Source of the DNA: Candidatus Kapaibacterium sp.
Lineage (GTDB): Bacteria > Bacteroidota > Ignavibacteria > Kapaibacteriales > JAEUSM01
Reading direction: 5' to 3'
Assembly: GCA_016788785.1 (NCBI GenBank)
Contig: JAEUSM010000014.1
Location: 1-64,000 of the forward strand
DNA: 64,000 nucleotides
In this document: positions 61,785 to 64,000 of the stretch, in pieces
Layout of the letters: each line of letters opens with the position of its first letter
How positions within the stretch are numbered: the stretch's first letter is position 1
The notes under the pieces: generated by a model
What the model was told of the DNA's origin: nothing
What the model saw: the letters and a program-made list of their open reading frames with translations, nothing else
The model's database searches: none
Made by a program: the position numbers and the translations under genes

Positions 61785-62447
61785 TTATTTGGAGGTAAAT
61801 TCAGAAATGAGTTGTTGAAGTTGTTCGTACGATTGAATAGGAGCTACACCAAAATTTTTATCTGGCATCACGACAAAACTATGAGTAATTTTTGAAAGTT
61901 GAACAGAATCATTAGGATTGACTACTGAAATCATTCTCGAGGGTACATGATTTGGCACGTACCGTATTTTCCCATGGATTTCTGCCTTGTTTGAATCCGC
62001 CAAATAAACAGTTTTCATCGGACCAGCAAAATAATACAAAACTCTCGGTACTTGAGCCCACAATCCTGCACCTTGTTGCAATTTCTTTTCAAAATATTTA
62101 TCAGGTGGTACTAAAAACACTGCATTTTTAGGAACATTTTTGGTAATATAATCAGGAATAAAATAGTTATAACCATGTCTTCGAAGCATTCGTTTGTCTA
62201 ATGCCTGATCTTTCCACTGTTCTGAAAAGTCCTTATAATATCCCATTATATTTGTAGAAAACCAACCTGGAATTGGATTAGTTTCCGTTGGAACATTCCC
62301 GTAACGTGGAGTTTGAGTAATAAGGAGAAAAACGATCAATAATCCCAAAGAAATCACGATACTTTTACCATGAAAGAACCCTTTTTCTCTCAAAGATTCT
62401 TTCGGTAATTCTATTGATTTTACTTTCTTTTGTTGTGTTTTTGCCAT
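61785..62447 (-). CDS. Single-pass membrane protein, partner of the GT-C-like protein
   Basis: A 220-residue protein with one helix (residues of about 29-46) and an external domain. A segment NAVFLVPPDKYFEKKLQ is followed by VPRVLYYFAGPM. The layout (PPDKYF, RVLYYF) resembles the soluble extracellular part of GT-C-associated proteins that detect the sugar carrier state, but no family was recognised. The gene ends two bases before the GT-C-like gene, so they form an operon with a -7 element upstream. Confidence 0.6.
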   Translation of the reverse strand: MAKTQQKKVKSIELPKESLREKGFFHGKSIVISLGLLIVFLLITQTPRYGNVPTETNPIPGWFSTNIMGYYKDFSEQWKDQALDKRMLRRHGYNYFIPDYITKNVPKNAVFLVPPDKYFEKKLQQGAGLWAQVPRVLYYFAGPMKTVYLADSNKAEIHGKIRYVPNHVPSRMISVVNPNDSVQLSKITHSFVVMPDKNFGVAPIQSYEQLQQLISEFTSK

Positions 62448-62490
62448 AAGAATTAATAAGTTACCGTAAAAAAGTGTATTTTTACAAAGT

Positions 62491-62498
62491 CAAATTTA
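62491..62498 (-). promoter_or_regulatory. -7 element TAAATTTG for the GT-C pair
   Basis: Exact TAnnTTTG on the minus strand, 43 bases before the ATG at 62447. Confidence 0.4.
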
Positions 62499-62531
62499 CA
62501 AAAATATTCTCATACTCTTGATTTTTCTTCT

Positions 62532-64000
62532 ATGTTTTCTTTAAAATATATCCCATTTATTGGTTTTTTCCGAATTGTACTCTTTGTTTTTGTAGTAAGT
62601 TTCTGTTTGCAATCTTGCAAAAAACCTGTCACTATTCCTCAATTAACCAAAGGAAAAGGTGGTGTTTATTATGGAGGAATATTTAGAGTTAATGAGAGTG
62701 CAGAACTTCGCTCTTTAGACCCCGTTCGAGTTCAAGATGTTACTTCATCCCACATCGCTGAACAGATCTATGATAATTTAGTTACCTTAGACGAAAAACT
62801 TTCGTTGGAACCTGCCTTGGCTTATCGGTGGAGCGTTTCTGAAGACGGTAAAACTTATACCTATCATTTACGAAAAGGTGTGTATTTTCACGATAATAAA
62901 TGCTTTCCAAATGGGAAAGGTCGTTTAATGACCTCACGTGACTTCAAATACTCATTAACTCGTGTTTGTGACCCCAGAACAGGGAGTTTGAACTACGAAT
63001 ACTTCAAAGGTAAAATAGTTGGTGCCAAAGAATATTACGAATCTATTGAAAAAGCTACCGAAACTTCCACAGAACCTACAGTAAAAGATGTTCCCGGTCT
63101 CATCGCAGTTGACGATTCTACTTTTCAAATTCAGTTAGAAAAACCATTTGCTCCTTTTGAATTTATGGTTACTCTCACTTCATGTGTAGTTGTTCCTAAA
63201 GAAGCGGTTGAAATGTATGGAAAAGATTTTTTCCAAAATCCCGTTGGAACTGGACCATTTGTTTTTCAATATTGGCGACCAGATAGAGATTTGTTAGCAA
63301 CCCGTAATCCACGATATTGGAAGTACGATTCAATTGGCAATCAACTTCCGTATTTGGAAGCAGTGAAATTTTCTTTTGTTAAAGATGAAAAAACGCAATT
63401 ATTAGAATTCAAAGAAGGTAATTTGGAAGAATCCTATAGAATACCATCAGAGTTTTTCTTAGGTATGGTTGATGTTGACAAACAAAAACTGAAAGGAAGT
63501 TATGAACGGTTTACTCTTTACAGTGTGTCATCATTAGCAACGCAATATTACGGAATGATGGTAACAAGTACCGAATTGCAAGACAAACGTGTTCGTCAAG
63601 CTATTTCCTATGGAATTGACAGAGATAGAATTATTCGCTATGTTTTACAAGGTCAAGCTGCAGGACCTGGAAAACATGGTCTAATTCCTCCATCAATGCC
63701 AGAATATCAAGCAGATTCTATAGTTGGGTTTACCTTTAATTTAGAAAAAGCACGTGCCTTAATGGCAGAGGCTGGATATCCGTTTGGAAAAGGATTTCCA
63801 ACATTAACCTTACAAGTTAATGCTGGTGGGGGGAGAAATCTTCTTGTCGCTGAAGCAATACAGGGGATGTTACAAGAAAATTTGGGTATAAAGGTTGAAC
63901 TTAAACAAGTGGAATTTGCAAAACATCTTGAAGAAATCGATCAAGGACGTGCAGCATTTTACCGATTAGGCTGGGTGGCAGATTATCCAGACCCAGAAAC
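62532..64000 (+). CDS. ABC transporter peptide-binding lipoprotein (family 5), truncated by window end
   Basis: At least 489 residues of an extracytoplasmic solute-binding protein of the OppA/DppA type. The N-terminus is a lipoprotein signal (CLQSC, Cys29). Family features are LDPVRVQDVTSSHIAEQIYDNL, YTYHLRKGVYFHDN, DFKYSLTRVCDP, NPVGTGPFVFQYW, RVRQAISYGIDRDRII and GQAAGPGKHGLIPP. The reading frame is open to the last base, so the C-terminal part lies outside. It probably binds oligopeptides for import; the permease genes should follow. Confidence 0.93.
   Translation, partial: MFSLKYIPFIGFFRIVLFVFVVSFCLQSCKKPVTIPQLTKGKGGVYYGGIFRVNESAELRSLDPVRVQDVTSSHIAEQIYDNLVTLDEKLSLEPALAYRWSVSEDGKTYTYHLRKGVYFHDNKCFPNGKGRLMTSRDFKYSLTRVCDPRTGSLNYEYFKGKIVGAKEYYESIEKATETSTEPTVKDVPGLIAVDDSTFQIQLEKPFAPFEFMVTLTSCVVVPKEAVEMYGKDFFQNPVGTGPFVFQYWRPDRDLLATRNPRYWKYDSIGNQLPYLEAVKFSFVKDEKTQLLEFKEGNLEESYRIPSEFFLGMVDVDKQKLKGSYERFTLYSVSSLATQYYGMMVTSTELQDKRVRQAISYGIDRDRIIRYVLQGQAAGPGKHGLIPPSMPEYQADSIVGFTFNLEKARALMAEAGYPFGKGFPTLTLQVNAGGGRNLLVAEAIQGMLQENLGIKVELKQVEFAKHLEEIDQGRAAFYRLGWVADYPDPE

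Overview
The window is an AT-rich (roughly one third G+C by eye) bacterial chromosome segment with about 49 protein genes, one tRNA, and no rRNA or CRISPR array. It looks like a flagellated member of the Bacteroidota/Chlorobiota group (Kapabacteria- or Ignavibacteria-like). Three signs agree: five secreted proteins end in type IX secretion (T9SS) sorting domains; many genes carry the Bacteroidota-type -7 element TAnnTTTG, some with a -33 TTG; and there is a flagellin gene behind a sigma-28 promoter, which ordinary Bacteroidota lack. The lineage call is inference.

Layout. 1-736: gene-free leader with palindromic repeats and a heptamer microsatellite. 737-6461: two surface proteins, the second a 1432-residue IgGFc-binding/PKD-type protein with a sharp internal base-composition shift. 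6699-16762: core metabolism (panC, accD, arginase, hpf, hprK, an acetyltransferase, an AtuA C-terminal domain protein, a K+-dependent-type membrane pyrophosphatase, tRNA-Val, a mitochondrial-type citrate synthase, an AIM24-like protein). 17193-26307: hydrolase, glycine-rich surface protein, then a sugar/glycosylation block (PseB-like, RmlC-like, and a methyltransferase-like/acidic linker/GT4/TPR giant). 26487-31462: dnaN, thioredoxin-like protein, purB, aldehyde dehydrogenase. 31683-35624: flagellin, cyclase-family enzyme, hydrolase, HtrA lipoprotein. 35674-39841: a tightly packed four-gene minus-strand cassette with a T9SS metzincin protease and three unrecognised proteins, the best candidate here for an undescribed system. 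40114-49120: mostly minus-strand accessory genes (XRE-pentapeptide fusion, ArsR/AHSA1 pair, dihaem cytochrome c, cupin, methyltransferase, VOC, DinB-like, group III truncated haemoglobin, esterase, AlbA-type regulator). 49270-64000: sensor kinase, glmS, DoxX/HxlR pair, class II Fic protein behind a periodic inverted-site array, subclass B1 metallo-beta-lactamase next to a T9SS-tagged intradiol dioxygenase, PAP2/comF divergent pair, exported Xaa-Pro peptidase, a GT-C-like membrane pair and a truncated oligopeptide-binding lipoprotein.

How it fits together: the flagellin, PseB-like enzyme and large glycosyltransferase could belong to flagellar or surface glycosylation. The five T9SS substrates depend on a secretion machine encoded elsewhere. 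Several promoters sit so close to the start codon that leaderless mRNAs are likely.
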